A DNA stretch of 13,335 nt, taken from positions 1-13,335 of the forward strand of contig CAAEOZ010000251.1 in assembly GCA_900757715.1 (NCBI GenBank). Direction: 5' to 3'. A program made the position numbers and the translations under genes. This document shows, piece after piece, positions 6,858 through 13,335 of this stretch. How positions within the stretch are numbered: the stretch's first letter is position 1; each line of letters starts with the position of its first letter. Source of the DNA: an uncultured Veillonella sp. Lineage in GTDB: Bacteria; Bacillota; Negativicutes; Veillonellales; Veillonellaceae. Under the pieces are notes generated by a model. The model was not told the DNA's origin, made no database searches, and saw nothing but the letters and a program-made list of their open reading frames with translations.

Positions 6858-7326
6858 TATATGGTGCATCCTCCCGCACATAACCGAGATTACCTAGGAT
6901 AAAATCTTCCTCTGTGCGCATCTCTTTTTTATCTTCTTCGTTCATATGGTCATAGCCTAAAATATGTAAACAGCTATGCGTCGTTAAGTATGCTAATTCT
7001 CGCTCAAAACTATGTCCATATTCAATAGCCTGTTCACGAGTGCGCTCTAAGGATATAATCATATCTCCGAGTAGATGATGTTCCTCTTTACTACCTTCGT
7101 AATCATCCCCCTCATTAAGGGCAAAGGACAATACATCGGTAGGTCTATCAATGCCGCGATATTCCTTATTAAGTTTGTGAATCTTAGCATTATCACAGAG
7201 TAAAATACTCATTTCATCTTCTTCAAGACCATATACGCGACTCACTTCATCACAGACCTTGCGTATAACAGCCTCAATATTCGAATCCTCTTGAATTCCT
7301 TCATCATAGCTAATATTTATATACAT
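6850..7326 (-). CDS. ybeY: Endoribonuclease YbeY (rRNA maturation factor)
   Basis: YbeY is a single-strand-specific metal-dependent endoribonuclease involved in 16S rRNA 3'-end maturation and late-stage ribosome quality control. The 158-residue product carries the zinc-binding H-x3-H-x5-H signature at H117, H121 and H127 (THSCLHILGYDH) and the family motif RPTDVLSF at 61-68. Its length is typical. AAAGGAT precedes the ATG, and only 2 bp separate it from the phoH stop, so it should be co-transcribed and probably coupled with phoH upstream and era downstream. Confidence 0.97.
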   Translation of the reverse strand: MYINISYDEGIQEDSNIEAVIRKVCDEVSRVYGLEEDEMSILLCDNAKIHKLNKEYRGIDRPTDVLSFALNEGDDYEGSKEEHHLLGDMIISLERTREQAIEYGHSFERELAYLTTHSCLHILGYDHMNEEDKKEMRTEEDFILGNLGYVREDAPYNE

Positions 7327-7328
7327 GC

Positions 7329-8339
7329 TTATCCTTTCGCTACATTCTCTGTAGGTGCTTCAGTTGTTGTAGTTTCACCCACTAATTTACGCTCATGGTA
7401 CGCATCGTATGCTTTTACAATGCGGCCTACTAAATCGTGACGAACGACGTCTTGATCGCTAAAGTAAACCATATTAATACCCGGAACATGACGCAATACC
7501 TTTTCAGCCTCTCCGAGACCAGATACGACACGTGGAGGCAAGTCGATTTGTGTCTTATCACCATTGACTACCATTTTAGAGTTGTTACCCAAACGGGTTA
7601 AGAACATCTTCATCTGTTCAGCCGTCGTATTTTGAGCCTCATCTAGAATGACGAAGGCATTTTCCAATGTACGTCCACGCATATATGCCAAAGGTGCGAC
7701 CTCAATTGTTCCGCGCTCCATAAAGCGTTGTACTTGCTCGATACCAAACATTTCGTGTAATGCATCATAGAGGGGTCTCAAATACGGGTCTACCTTGTCT
7801 TGTAATTCACCCGGTAAGAAACCTAATCGTTCACCAGCCTCTACAGCAGGTCGAGTCAAAATGATTTTATCCACATTACGGTTTTTCAAATAGAATGCAG
7901 CTAAAGCTACCGCCAAGAACGTTTTCCCTGTACCAGCAGGACCAATACCAAATGTAATGGTATTTTTACGAATGCTGTCTACATAGTATTTTTGACCTTC
8001 CGTTTTAGGCGTAATATTTTTGCCACGCATATTAACAGATAAGGTATCTTCAAACATAGTATGTACAGCATCAGCCTTACCATTAGCGACAAGTTTAGCT
8101 GCAATACGCACCTGAGACTCAGTAATCGTACTGCCTTCACGATAGAGAAATACTAATTCTTCTAGAGTACGATAGAGGGCATTGACTTGATCCTCATCAC
8201 CCTTAATAACTACCGTATCACCTCGAGCTACTACATCGGCGGAGATGACTTCAAGCATCATATGTAAATATCGATTATGTTGACCTAGTATGGATTGTGC
8301 TAGGTCATATGTAGGAAATGTAAATATTTGTTCGCTCAT
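7329..8339 (-). CDS. phoH: PhoH-like P-loop ATPase
   Basis: PhoH family proteins are cytoplasmic P-loop ATPases related to the helicase core of superfamily I. Their cellular role is not settled, but the gene is very often beside ybeY, which points to RNA metabolism. The 336-residue product has an N-terminal KH-like region (about 20-100), the Walker A motif GPAGTGKT at 133-140, TRPAVEAGE at 162-170, the Walker B/DEAQ-type motif ILDEAQN at 231-237, and GDKTQIDLP at 260-268 as a sensor-like motif. A Thr-rich tail follows about 315. The start is supported by a strong AGGAGG at 8344-8349 that overlaps the stop codon of the preceding radical SAM gene, indicating an operon. Confidence 0.95.
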   Translation of the reverse strand: MSEQIFTFPTYDLAQSILGQHNRYLHMMLEVISADVVARGDTVVIKGDEDQVNALYRTLEELVFLYREGSTITESQVRIAAKLVANGKADAVHTMFEDTLSVNMRGKNITPKTEGQKYYVDSIRKNTITFGIGPAGTGKTFLAVALAAFYLKNRNVDKIILTRPAVEAGERLGFLPGELQDKVDPYLRPLYDALHEMFGIEQVQRFMERGTIEVAPLAYMRGRTLENAFVILDEAQNTTAEQMKMFLTRLGNNSKMVVNGDKTQIDLPPRVVSGLGEAEKVLRHVPGINMVYFSDQDVVRHDLVGRIVKAYDAYHERKLVGETTTTEAPTENVAKG

Positions 8340-8347
8340 ACAACCTC

Positions 8348-9313
8348 CTAATCTATAAATTTACGAACTGCTTTACCATTTAGATAATCACATAGATCAC
8401 CTTGATAAGCATCCAGTTCGTCTAGCTTATCATCAATTAAATCTTGCACTCGCCACCAACCCATAGACCAATTTGTAAAGAGCGTATTATCTTCAGGCGC
8501 TCTACCTACAAGGCGCTGCAATACAATGTCAGGGTGTAAATGACGTACAAAATTAACAACCCGGTCAGCATATTCTTCAGCACTGATTAAGGTAAACTGA
8601 CCTTCTTGATACCACTTGGCCATCAATGTATTTTTAACGATATATAACGCATGTAATTTAACTTGATCTACACCAAGGGCTGACAAAATGCGAGCCCCTT
8701 CAATAGTATCCTTCATGGTATCCCATGGTAAATTAACTATCATATGAGTTGTTATGTTAAATCCATAGCGCTTAATTCGTAATACGGCATCAATAAACTG
8801 GGCTAAATCATGACCGCGATTAATTTTTTCTAATGTCTCATAGTTAACCGTTTGAAGACCTAACTCAATATAGATATCCTTTTGAAAGCGGTCACGAATA
8901 TCCGCCAAGATTTCTAGGTATTCATCGGCGATACAATCTGGTCTCGTAGCAATGGCAATACCCACGGCTTCGTCAATGCAACCTTGCTCCATATAGCTTT
9001 TAAAATCATCGAGGCTCAAATAGGTATTACTGAAGTTTTGATAATAAGGAATAAATTTTTTAGCCTTATACTTAGGGCCTATGTGAGCAATGTTTTCCTC
9101 TAATTGCATGCGTACCGTCATCCACGCAGGACGGTTTTCGTAGCCCGCCCCAATTTCACCACAAAAGGTACAGCCTCCAACACCAGCTGAACCATCTCGG
9201 TTTGGACAAGTCAATGGTAATGCTACAGGCAATTTATAAACCTTTTCCCCATAGGTTTCTTTATAATATTTAGATACCATGCGGTATCGTTTTGGTCTCG
9301 TTGTATCGGTCAT
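8348..9313 (-). CDS. TIGR01212-family radical SAM protein (YhcC/YtqA-like), function unknown
   Basis: This 321-residue protein belongs to the radical SAM superfamily branch that includes E. coli YhcC and B. subtilis YtqA. The iron-sulfur cysteines do not follow the standard CxxxCxxC pattern; instead LTCPNRDG at 34-41 and GGCTFCG at 46-52 place C36, C48 and C51, which is the signature of this subfamily. ELGLQT at 145-150 and the HMIVNLPWDT segment later in the barrel are further family features. No substrate is established for the family as far as I know. It has AGGAG at 9318-9322 before its ATG and ends in the phoH ribosome site, so it is read together with phoH-ybeY-era. That placement hints at a role around RNA or translation, which is inference only. 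Confidence 0.9.
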   Translation of the reverse strand: MTDTTRPKRYRMVSKYYKETYGEKVYKLPVALPLTCPNRDGSAGVGGCTFCGEIGAGYENRPAWMTVRMQLEENIAHIGPKYKAKKFIPYYQNFSNTYLSLDDFKSYMEQGCIDEAVGIAIATRPDCIADEYLEILADIRDRFQKDIYIELGLQTVNYETLEKINRGHDLAQFIDAVLRIKRYGFNITTHMIVNLPWDTMKDTIEGARILSALGVDQVKLHALYIVKNTLMAKWYQEGQFTLISAEEYADRVVNFVRHLHPDIVLQRLVGRAPEDNTLFTNWSMGWWRVQDLIDDKLDELDAYQGDLCDYLNGKAVRKFID

Positions 9314-9399
9314 AACACTCCTATTAAACTAACCAATCATCGCTTATTAGTCTACAATTCTTAACTATATATGCCTTAACATTATATAACTAATTGTAA

Positions 9400-11241
9400 C
9401 TAACAAGCCTCTACTTCAGGACGTATAAAGGGTTTAACCTCTTTATTTACGTCGATTACAACTGTAAAAGGTACATTTGGTACATTCTCTATACCTAACA
9501 CTTTAGCCGTGTCCTTAGACATAGGCATTTCTACATATTGTTGACGAATTTTGCGCCACTCTTTAAATGTATAATTAGGAATATACTGAGATGCAATTTT
9601 TTCATTGCGCCAGAATGCTTCCCCTTCTTGTAAAAGTTCCTTTGTCTGCTTCGGTAAACCAACGGCTTCACTGCGAACCTTACCGCGATAACTAACGAGT
9701 GTATCATATTGTAATAATTCGGCAGCCACTGTATCGCCTTTAGCTAAGAAGAAATTGTACAAAAACTCAATTTGATCTATATCTTTTAAATTAATCTTAT
9801 GATTACCCGCATCGAGCCAAGCCTGTGTCATATCACAGAAATAGGAAAAGGCATCTTTTTTTATCTCCACTTTAGATGGATCGTACTTTTTCATAGGTGG
9901 TACATGATTAGTAGTTAATCTATCCTCACCAGTTATAGATGTATCAGTATGTTCCTTTATGAGCTTACTACCAATATAACCAAAGACTGTTCTAAAACGC
10001 TCACTATTATAGAAGCGTTCAAAGACATCTTCAAAATGTTTTAAGAAGCGTATGTCTCTATAAGGGAGCACGTGAGTACTTAGTACTTCATATGGCGCTA
10101 AAGGATCACTAATATATTGATACTCTTCCATACGGCGTACGCCAGAACCTTTTAACAGTTTTAAAAATCCAATTTGTAACGCATGAGGTTGTAAGCTAAA
10201 AAGATCATTAAAGGATAAACCAAATCGCTGTTTAGTCTCGTAAGGCAAGCCTACGATTAAATCCATGTGTACATGAGTTCGACCTGCTTCAATAATAGGA
10301 CGAATAGCCTTTTGAATGTACGGCCAGTCATTGTATCGATTAATAGCATCTAAGGTTTTCTTATGCGTACTTTGAACGCCTACCTCGATTTGAATACGAC
10401 CTGGAGGTGTTTCACAGAGAATATGTGTTTCCCATTTCGTCATTAGCTCTGGTTCCATTTCTAGATGGAAATTCGTCTCTGTATCAGCATCGCGCATAAA
10501 TTCCATCAATGGACGATGATGCTTCGGTGCACAGTTGAAGGTTCTATCAACAAACTTAACTTGTTTTACCTTATGATCGATAAACCACTGTAGTTCTTTG
10601 AGGGTTCTATTTTGCGGAAAAAAACGAACTGTATTTTTATTCCCAGATAAGCAGTACTGACAAGAGAATGGACACCCCCGAGAGGATTCATAGTAGATGA
10701 TTTTATGTTCTAAATCGACCATATCCTCTTCTACGTAAGGGAATGGTATGGTACTAAGATCTTTTACCTCCACCGTATCAGTAGAGCCCAAGAGTTGGCC
10801 AGAAATATGGCGACCACGTACTCCAGGAATCTCGTCTTCTAGACCATCCTTGCCATCTATTAGTGCACTAATAAGTTGATAAAATGCTTCTTCTCCTTCA
10901 CCTTGTACAACATAGTCAACAGCAGTACAACGATTTAAAATTTCATCTGCTGTAAAAGATACCTCTGGCCCACCTAAAATGATTTTAATATCTGGTCGAA
11001 CAGCTTTCACCATGTCCACAACATGTAAAGTCATGTCAATATTCCAGATATAGCAAGCAAAGCCCAATACATCAATATTGCGCTCTGTAATATCGCTAAG
11101 AATATGTAAAACAGGCATATTAATAGTATATTCTACTATATCGTATGCCTGTCCGTGAGCCTGCCCATACGCTTTAAGATAACGCAAAGCCAGAGAAGAA
11201 TGTATAAATTTTGAATTTAATGTGGATAAAACTACGTTCAT
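9400..11241 (-). CDS. B12-binding-domain radical SAM protein (DUF4080-like C-terminus), function unknown
   Basis: This 613-residue protein has a cobalamin-binding-type N-terminal domain (about 1-130, with ILGGPEVSF at 88-96 and VVQGEGEEAF at 111-120), a radical SAM barrel (about 180-400) and a long C-terminal region resembling DUF4080. The cluster motif SSRGCPFSCQYCLSG gives C190, C194 and C197 in the classical CxxxCxxC arrangement. Relatives include methyltransferases and ring-forming enzymes, so the reaction cannot be assigned from sequence. AAAGGGG at 11246-11252 lies four bases before the ATG, and an extended -10 promoter candidate lies about 55 bp upstream. It ends 86 bp before the next radical SAM gene, a gap in which I see no terminator and only a lone TATAAT. 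Confidence 0.88.
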   Translation of the reverse strand: MNVVLSTLNSKFIHSSLALRYLKAYGQAHGQAYDIVEYTINMPVLHILSDITERNIDVLGFACYIWNIDMTLHVVDMVKAVRPDIKIILGGPEVSFTADEILNRCTAVDYVVQGEGEEAFYQLISALIDGKDGLEDEIPGVRGRHISGQLLGSTDTVEVKDLSTIPFPYVEEDMVDLEHKIIYYESSRGCPFSCQYCLSGNKNTVRFFPQNRTLKELQWFIDHKVKQVKFVDRTFNCAPKHHRPLMEFMRDADTETNFHLEMEPELMTKWETHILCETPPGRIQIEVGVQSTHKKTLDAINRYNDWPYIQKAIRPIIEAGRTHVHMDLIVGLPYETKQRFGLSFNDLFSLQPHALQIGFLKLLKGSGVRRMEEYQYISDPLAPYEVLSTHVLPYRDIRFLKHFEDVFERFYNSERFRTVFGYIGSKLIKEHTDTSITGEDRLTTNHVPPMKKYDPSKVEIKKDAFSYFCDMTQAWLDAGNHKINLKDIDQIEFLYNFFLAKGDTVAAELLQYDTLVSYRGKVRSEAVGLPKQTKELLQEGEAFWRNEKIASQYIPNYTFKEWRKIRQQYVEMPMSKDTAKVLGIENVPNVPFTVVIDVNKEVKPFIRPEVEAC

Positions 11242-11263
11242 AGGTCCCCTTTAAATCATCGAA

Positions 11264-11274
11264 TGGCTCAGCCA
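11264..11274. repeat. Small palindrome in the leader of the B12-type radical SAM gene
   Basis: TGGCTCAGCCA is a perfect 5+1+5 palindrome lying between the candidate promoter (11296-11304) and the start codon. It could be an operator half-site pair or nothing; at this length chance is a realistic explanation. Confidence 0.3.
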
Positions 11275-11295
11275 CCGTCTAGTCATAATATATGT

Positions 11296-11304
11296 ATTAT
11301 ACCA
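11296..11304 (-). promoter_or_regulatory. Candidate extended -10 promoter for the B12-type radical SAM gene
   Basis: The minus strand reads TGGTATAAT immediately after the stop codon of the upstream small membrane protein gene. The -10 hexamer is perfect (11296-11301) with an extended TG, and there is no good -35. Transcription would begin near 11289 with a leader of about 48 bases. Confidence 0.45.
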
Positions 11305-11721
11305 TTAAAAGAGACTAAATATAATAGAAATAATGGCACCCACTAAAATAACAACAGATGCGACGGTGAGAATGATACTGCCAAAGAATACAACGGCAGC
11401 CAAAATAATTGCTAAAACAATGAACAATATAATTCGACTAAGCCAGCTTGTACTACTAAAGCTATACACCTTAACTTTCGGTTCGTATTGATTATGTTCA
11501 TTGTAATATTGTTGCTCTTCATTTATATTGGTTGGCGTTGAATCTACATGAACGGAATCGCCTACTTCTTCAATAGTTACACCATCAAATTCTCGTCGCT
11601 CATCATCGGATAATACGCGCGTATTAGGTGCAGCAGAATAAGTATTGTTACTATAAGTATCACCTGATTGACCATTTCTATATGTATTTTGATTATTGTT
11701 TATATTATGTTGATCATTCAT
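11305..11721 (-). CDS. Small membrane protein of unknown function, Asn-rich N-terminus and two C-terminal helices
   Basis: I do not recognise a named family. The 138-residue product has a polar, asparagine-rich, probably disordered N-terminal half (1-35), a conserved-looking LSDDERREFDGVTIEE stretch at 37-52, a second polar linker rich in N, Q and Y to about 80, and two adjacent hydrophobic helices near 94-114 and 116-137 that end the protein. There is no signal peptide, so the long N-terminal part is likely cytoplasmic with a C-terminal membrane hairpin. AAAGGA at 11729-11734 is seven bases before the ATG, which supports a real gene. Comparable short proteins with a polar head and C-terminal helices occur in Negativicutes, to my recollection. 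Confidence 0.75.
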   Translation of the reverse strand: MNDQHNINNNQNTYRNGQSGDTYSNNTYSAAPNTRVLSDDERREFDGVTIEEVGDSVHVDSTPTNINEEQQYYNEHNQYEPKVKVYSFSSTSWLSRIILFIVLAIILAAVVFFGSIILTVASVVILVGAIISIIFSLF

Positions 11722-11768
11722 ATGTATTTCCTTTATATGACCAAATACTAATTGATTTTATACAATTT

Positions 11769-11799
11769 ATTATATCATATTTTAGTATCATAATGGCAA
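11769..11799 (-). promoter_or_regulatory. Candidate promoter for the small membrane protein gene
   Basis: The minus strand has TTGCCA (-35, 11794-11799) and TGATATAAT (extended -10, hexamer at 11769-11774) with a 19-bp spacer. The spacer is long but the extended TG can compensate. Transcription would start near 11762, leaving a leader of about 40 bases with the AAAGGA ribosome site. Confidence 0.5.
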
Positions 11800-11804
11800 A
11801 TAGA

Positions 11805-11850
11805 AATCCCTTCAGATATAAACTCATATATCTGAAGGGATTCTTTTTTT
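11805..11850. terminator. Strong 16-bp stem hairpin after gatB, bidirectional terminator
   Basis: AATCCCTTCAGATATA (11805-11820) pairs perfectly with TATATCTGAAGGGATT (11827-11842) around a 6-base loop AACTCA. Rightward it is followed by C and seven T residues (11844-11850), an ideal uridine tract. Leftward, the direction of gatB, the tail is the weaker TCTATTTG. Since gatB ends at 11886 and no plus-strand gene is visible on the left, its main job is presumably to end the gat transcript. Confidence 0.8.
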
Positions 11851-11885
11851 ATATTGCTTAATGCTAATATAGGCTAACACTCATA

Positions 11886-13334
11886 TTAGTCATTTAAGAA
11901 TTTTTTAAGTAATTCATTTACCATACCAGGGTTAGCACGGCCTTTAGATTCTTTCATAACTTGACCAACTAAGAAGCCAATAGCTTTGCCGTTACCGCTT
12001 TTAAAGTCTGCTACTGGTTGTGGGTTGTTAGCAATAACTTGCTTAACAATCTCTTCAATAGCACCAGTATCTGTAATTTGAACTAGACCTTCTTCTTTCA
12101 CGATAGTATCAGCATCCTTGCCTGATTCCCACATAGATACAATAACTTTTTTCGCAATTTTACCGGAAATTGTACCTTTGTCGATTAGGGCAATCATACC
12201 AGCTAAGTTTTCAGGGCTTACCTTAGATTCAGCAAATGTTAAACCACTTTCATTGATCATCTTAGACAAGTCACCAAGCATCCAGTTAGCAACAGTCTTA
12301 GCATCTGCACCTGCTTTAACAGTATCATCTAAGAAGTCTGCAGTTTTACGAGATACACTAAGGATTGTTGCATCTTCACGAGACAAGCCATATTCAGATA
12401 CAAAGCGTTCAATCTTAGCATCTTGCAATTCAGGTAATGCACGACGTACTTCTTCGATTTTTTCGTCAGTAATTACAATTGGTACCAAATCTGGTTCAGG
12501 GAAGTAACGGTAGTCGTTTTCTTCGTCTTTCTTACGCATACCAATAGTAATGCCTTGAGCATCATCCCAAGTACGTGTTTCTTGATCTACTTTACCGCCA
12601 GCTTCAATTAACTTAGCTTGACGCAATGCTTCATATTCAACAACCTTTTGAATAGCTGTTAAAGAGTTTACGTTCTTAGTTTCTGTACGTGTACCAAACT
12701 CTTTAGTACCACGCAAACGAACGGATACGTTACAGTCACCACGCAAAGAACCTTCTTCCATACGACCGTCAGATACTTCTAAATATTGCAAAATAGAACG
12801 TAATTTTTCAACGTATGCTCTCGCTTCTGCGCCGGAACGAATATCTGGTTCAGATACGATTTCAAGAAGAGGTACACCCGTACGGTTGTAGTCAACATTA
12901 GAAGATTTAGAGTCGGAAATAGTGTTGCCACTATGAACGAGTTTGCCTGCATCTTCTTCCATATGAATACGCGTAATACCGATACGTTTAGTTTCACCAT
13001 TCACTTCGATGTCTAAGTGACCATTCAAACAAATCGGTAAATCATATTGAGATGTTTGATAGTTTTTAGGCAAATCAGGATAATAGTAGTTTTTGCGGTC
13101 AAACTTGTTAAAGTTAAGGATTTCACAATTCAATGCTAAGCCTACTTTAATAGCAAATTCTACTACTTGTTTATTTAACACAGGCATTGCACCAGGCAAG
13201 CCAAGACAAACTGGGCATACATGTGTATTTTGATCGCCGCCGAATTCAGTGGTACAACCACAGAAGATTTTAGACTTAGTCTTAAGCTCTGTATGAACCT
13301 CTAAACCAACGACTGTTTCGTATTTACTACTCAT
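11886..13334 (-). CDS. gatB: Aspartyl/glutamyl-tRNA amidotransferase subunit B
   Basis: GatB is the kinase/transamidation subunit of GatCAB, which converts Glu-tRNA(Gln) (and Asp-tRNA(Asn)) to the amidated form using ammonia passed from GatA. The 482-residue product is full length. Visible landmarks are VGLEVHTEL at 9-17, a CxC plus CxxC set (C25, C27, C40, C43) that could hold zinc, YYPDLPKNYQ at 84-93, HMEEDAGK at 124-131, the signature DYNRTGVPLLEIVSEPD at 148-164, MEEGSLRGDCNVSVR at 192-206 and YRYFPEPDL at 275-283. The C-terminal YqeY-like tail domain (about 400-480) binds the tRNA. The ATG is at the extreme right end, so its ribosome site and any gatC-gatA upstream are outside the window. 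Confidence 0.98.
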   Translation of the reverse strand: MSSKYETVVGLEVHTELKTKSKIFCGCTTEFGGDQNTHVCPVCLGLPGAMPVLNKQVVEFAIKVGLALNCEILNFNKFDRKNYYYPDLPKNYQTSQYDLPICLNGHLDIEVNGETKRIGITRIHMEEDAGKLVHSGNTISDSKSSNVDYNRTGVPLLEIVSEPDIRSGAEARAYVEKLRSILQYLEVSDGRMEEGSLRGDCNVSVRLRGTKEFGTRTETKNVNSLTAIQKVVEYEALRQAKLIEAGGKVDQETRTWDDAQGITIGMRKKDEENDYRYFPEPDLVPIVITDEKIEEVRRALPELQDAKIERFVSEYGLSREDATILSVSRKTADFLDDTVKAGADAKTVANWMLGDLSKMINESGLTFAESKVSPENLAGMIALIDKGTISGKIAKKVIVSMWESGKDADTIVKEEGLVQITDTGAIEEIVKQVIANNPQPVADFKSGNGKAIGFLVGQVMKESKGRANPGMVNELLKKFLND

Positions 13335-13335
13335 A

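Noticed and set aside
6858..6881. Upstream ATG giving Era eight extra residues
   Set aside because: The extra residues are atypical and the ribosome site suits the ATG at 6855-6857, which gives the usual Era length and an 8-bp overlap with ybeY.
9314..9399. Promoter in the 86-bp gap between the two radical SAM genes
   Set aside because: A TATAAT is present on the minus strand soon after the upstream stop, but there is no extended TG and no -35 at a suitable distance, so I did not list it as a feature.
11628..11861. Plus-strand open frame of 77 codons running into the terminator hairpin
   Set aside because: It is tempting because the hairpin has a rightward T-tract, but the frame runs through the hairpin itself, is low in complexity (Tyr/Ile/Phe from AT-rich DNA) and is mostly antisense to a better-supported gene.
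12118..12507. Plus-strand open frame of 129 codons
   Set aside because: It lies wholly antisense to the conserved gatB coding sequence and shows no domain features.
12779..13000. Second minus-strand frame of 73 codons inside gatB
   Set aside because: It is a shifted frame within the intact gatB; the protein has no family features and no separate start signal.

Overview
This is an AT-rich window in which every gene I can support lies on the minus strand, so genes are described here from right to left, in the direction of transcription. The protein sequences (GatB, PhoH, YbeY, Era, a CNNM/CorC-type protein, a divergent RecO, LarE-B-C-A) together with low GC and AAAGGA/AGGAGG-type Shine-Dalgarno sites suggest a Negativicutes member of the Firmicutes. 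Veillonella is my best guess: it lives on lactate, which would fit a lactate racemase operon. The genus is inferred from general resemblance and was not checked by any search.

Right end, 13334-11722: a complete gatB (its ATG is two bases from the window edge) is followed by a very strong 16-bp stem hairpin at 11805-11842. Then comes a candidate promoter and a small two-helix membrane protein of unknown function (11721-11305).

Middle, 11304-3883: a candidate extended -10 promoter precedes a B12-binding-domain radical SAM protein (DUF4080-like). This is followed by a second radical SAM protein (TIGR01212/YhcC-YtqA type) and then the conserved housekeeping block phoH-ybeY-era, tightly packed with 2-bp gaps or short overlaps. 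After era, another candidate extended -10 promoter leads into a CNNM/CorC-like CBS-domain membrane protein, which overlaps recO by 14 bp. The block links RNA and ribosome maturation (YbeY, Era, probably PhoH) with membrane ion homeostasis and recombinational repair. The two radical SAM enzymes have no assigned substrate.

Gap, 3882-3553 (330 bp): there is no convincing gene. It holds an A/U-rich tract after recO, a long imperfect hairpin (3765-3817), a textbook leftward intrinsic terminator (3601-3636) only about 50 bp before larE, and a set of approximately 10-bp tandem repeats directly before larE.

Left end, 3552-1: larE-larB-larC-larA, with 4-bp ATGA overlaps between larE/larB and larB/larC. 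LarB, LarE and LarC build the nickel-pincer nucleotide cofactor from nicotinic acid adenine dinucleotide by carboxylation, sulfur transfer and nickel insertion. LarA uses the cofactor to racemise lactate or a related 2-hydroxyacid. LarA is cut by the window edge after 242 codons but already shows H108, H174, K184 and H200 at exactly the numbering of the Lactobacillus plantarum enzyme. Points of interest are the three-cysteine LarE, which suggests a [4Fe-4S] version, the unsplit LarC with a 15-histidine insertion, and the terminator and repeats in front of the operon. I did not find a wholly new defence or mobile system; the window is mostly core genome plus a metabolic cofactor operon.
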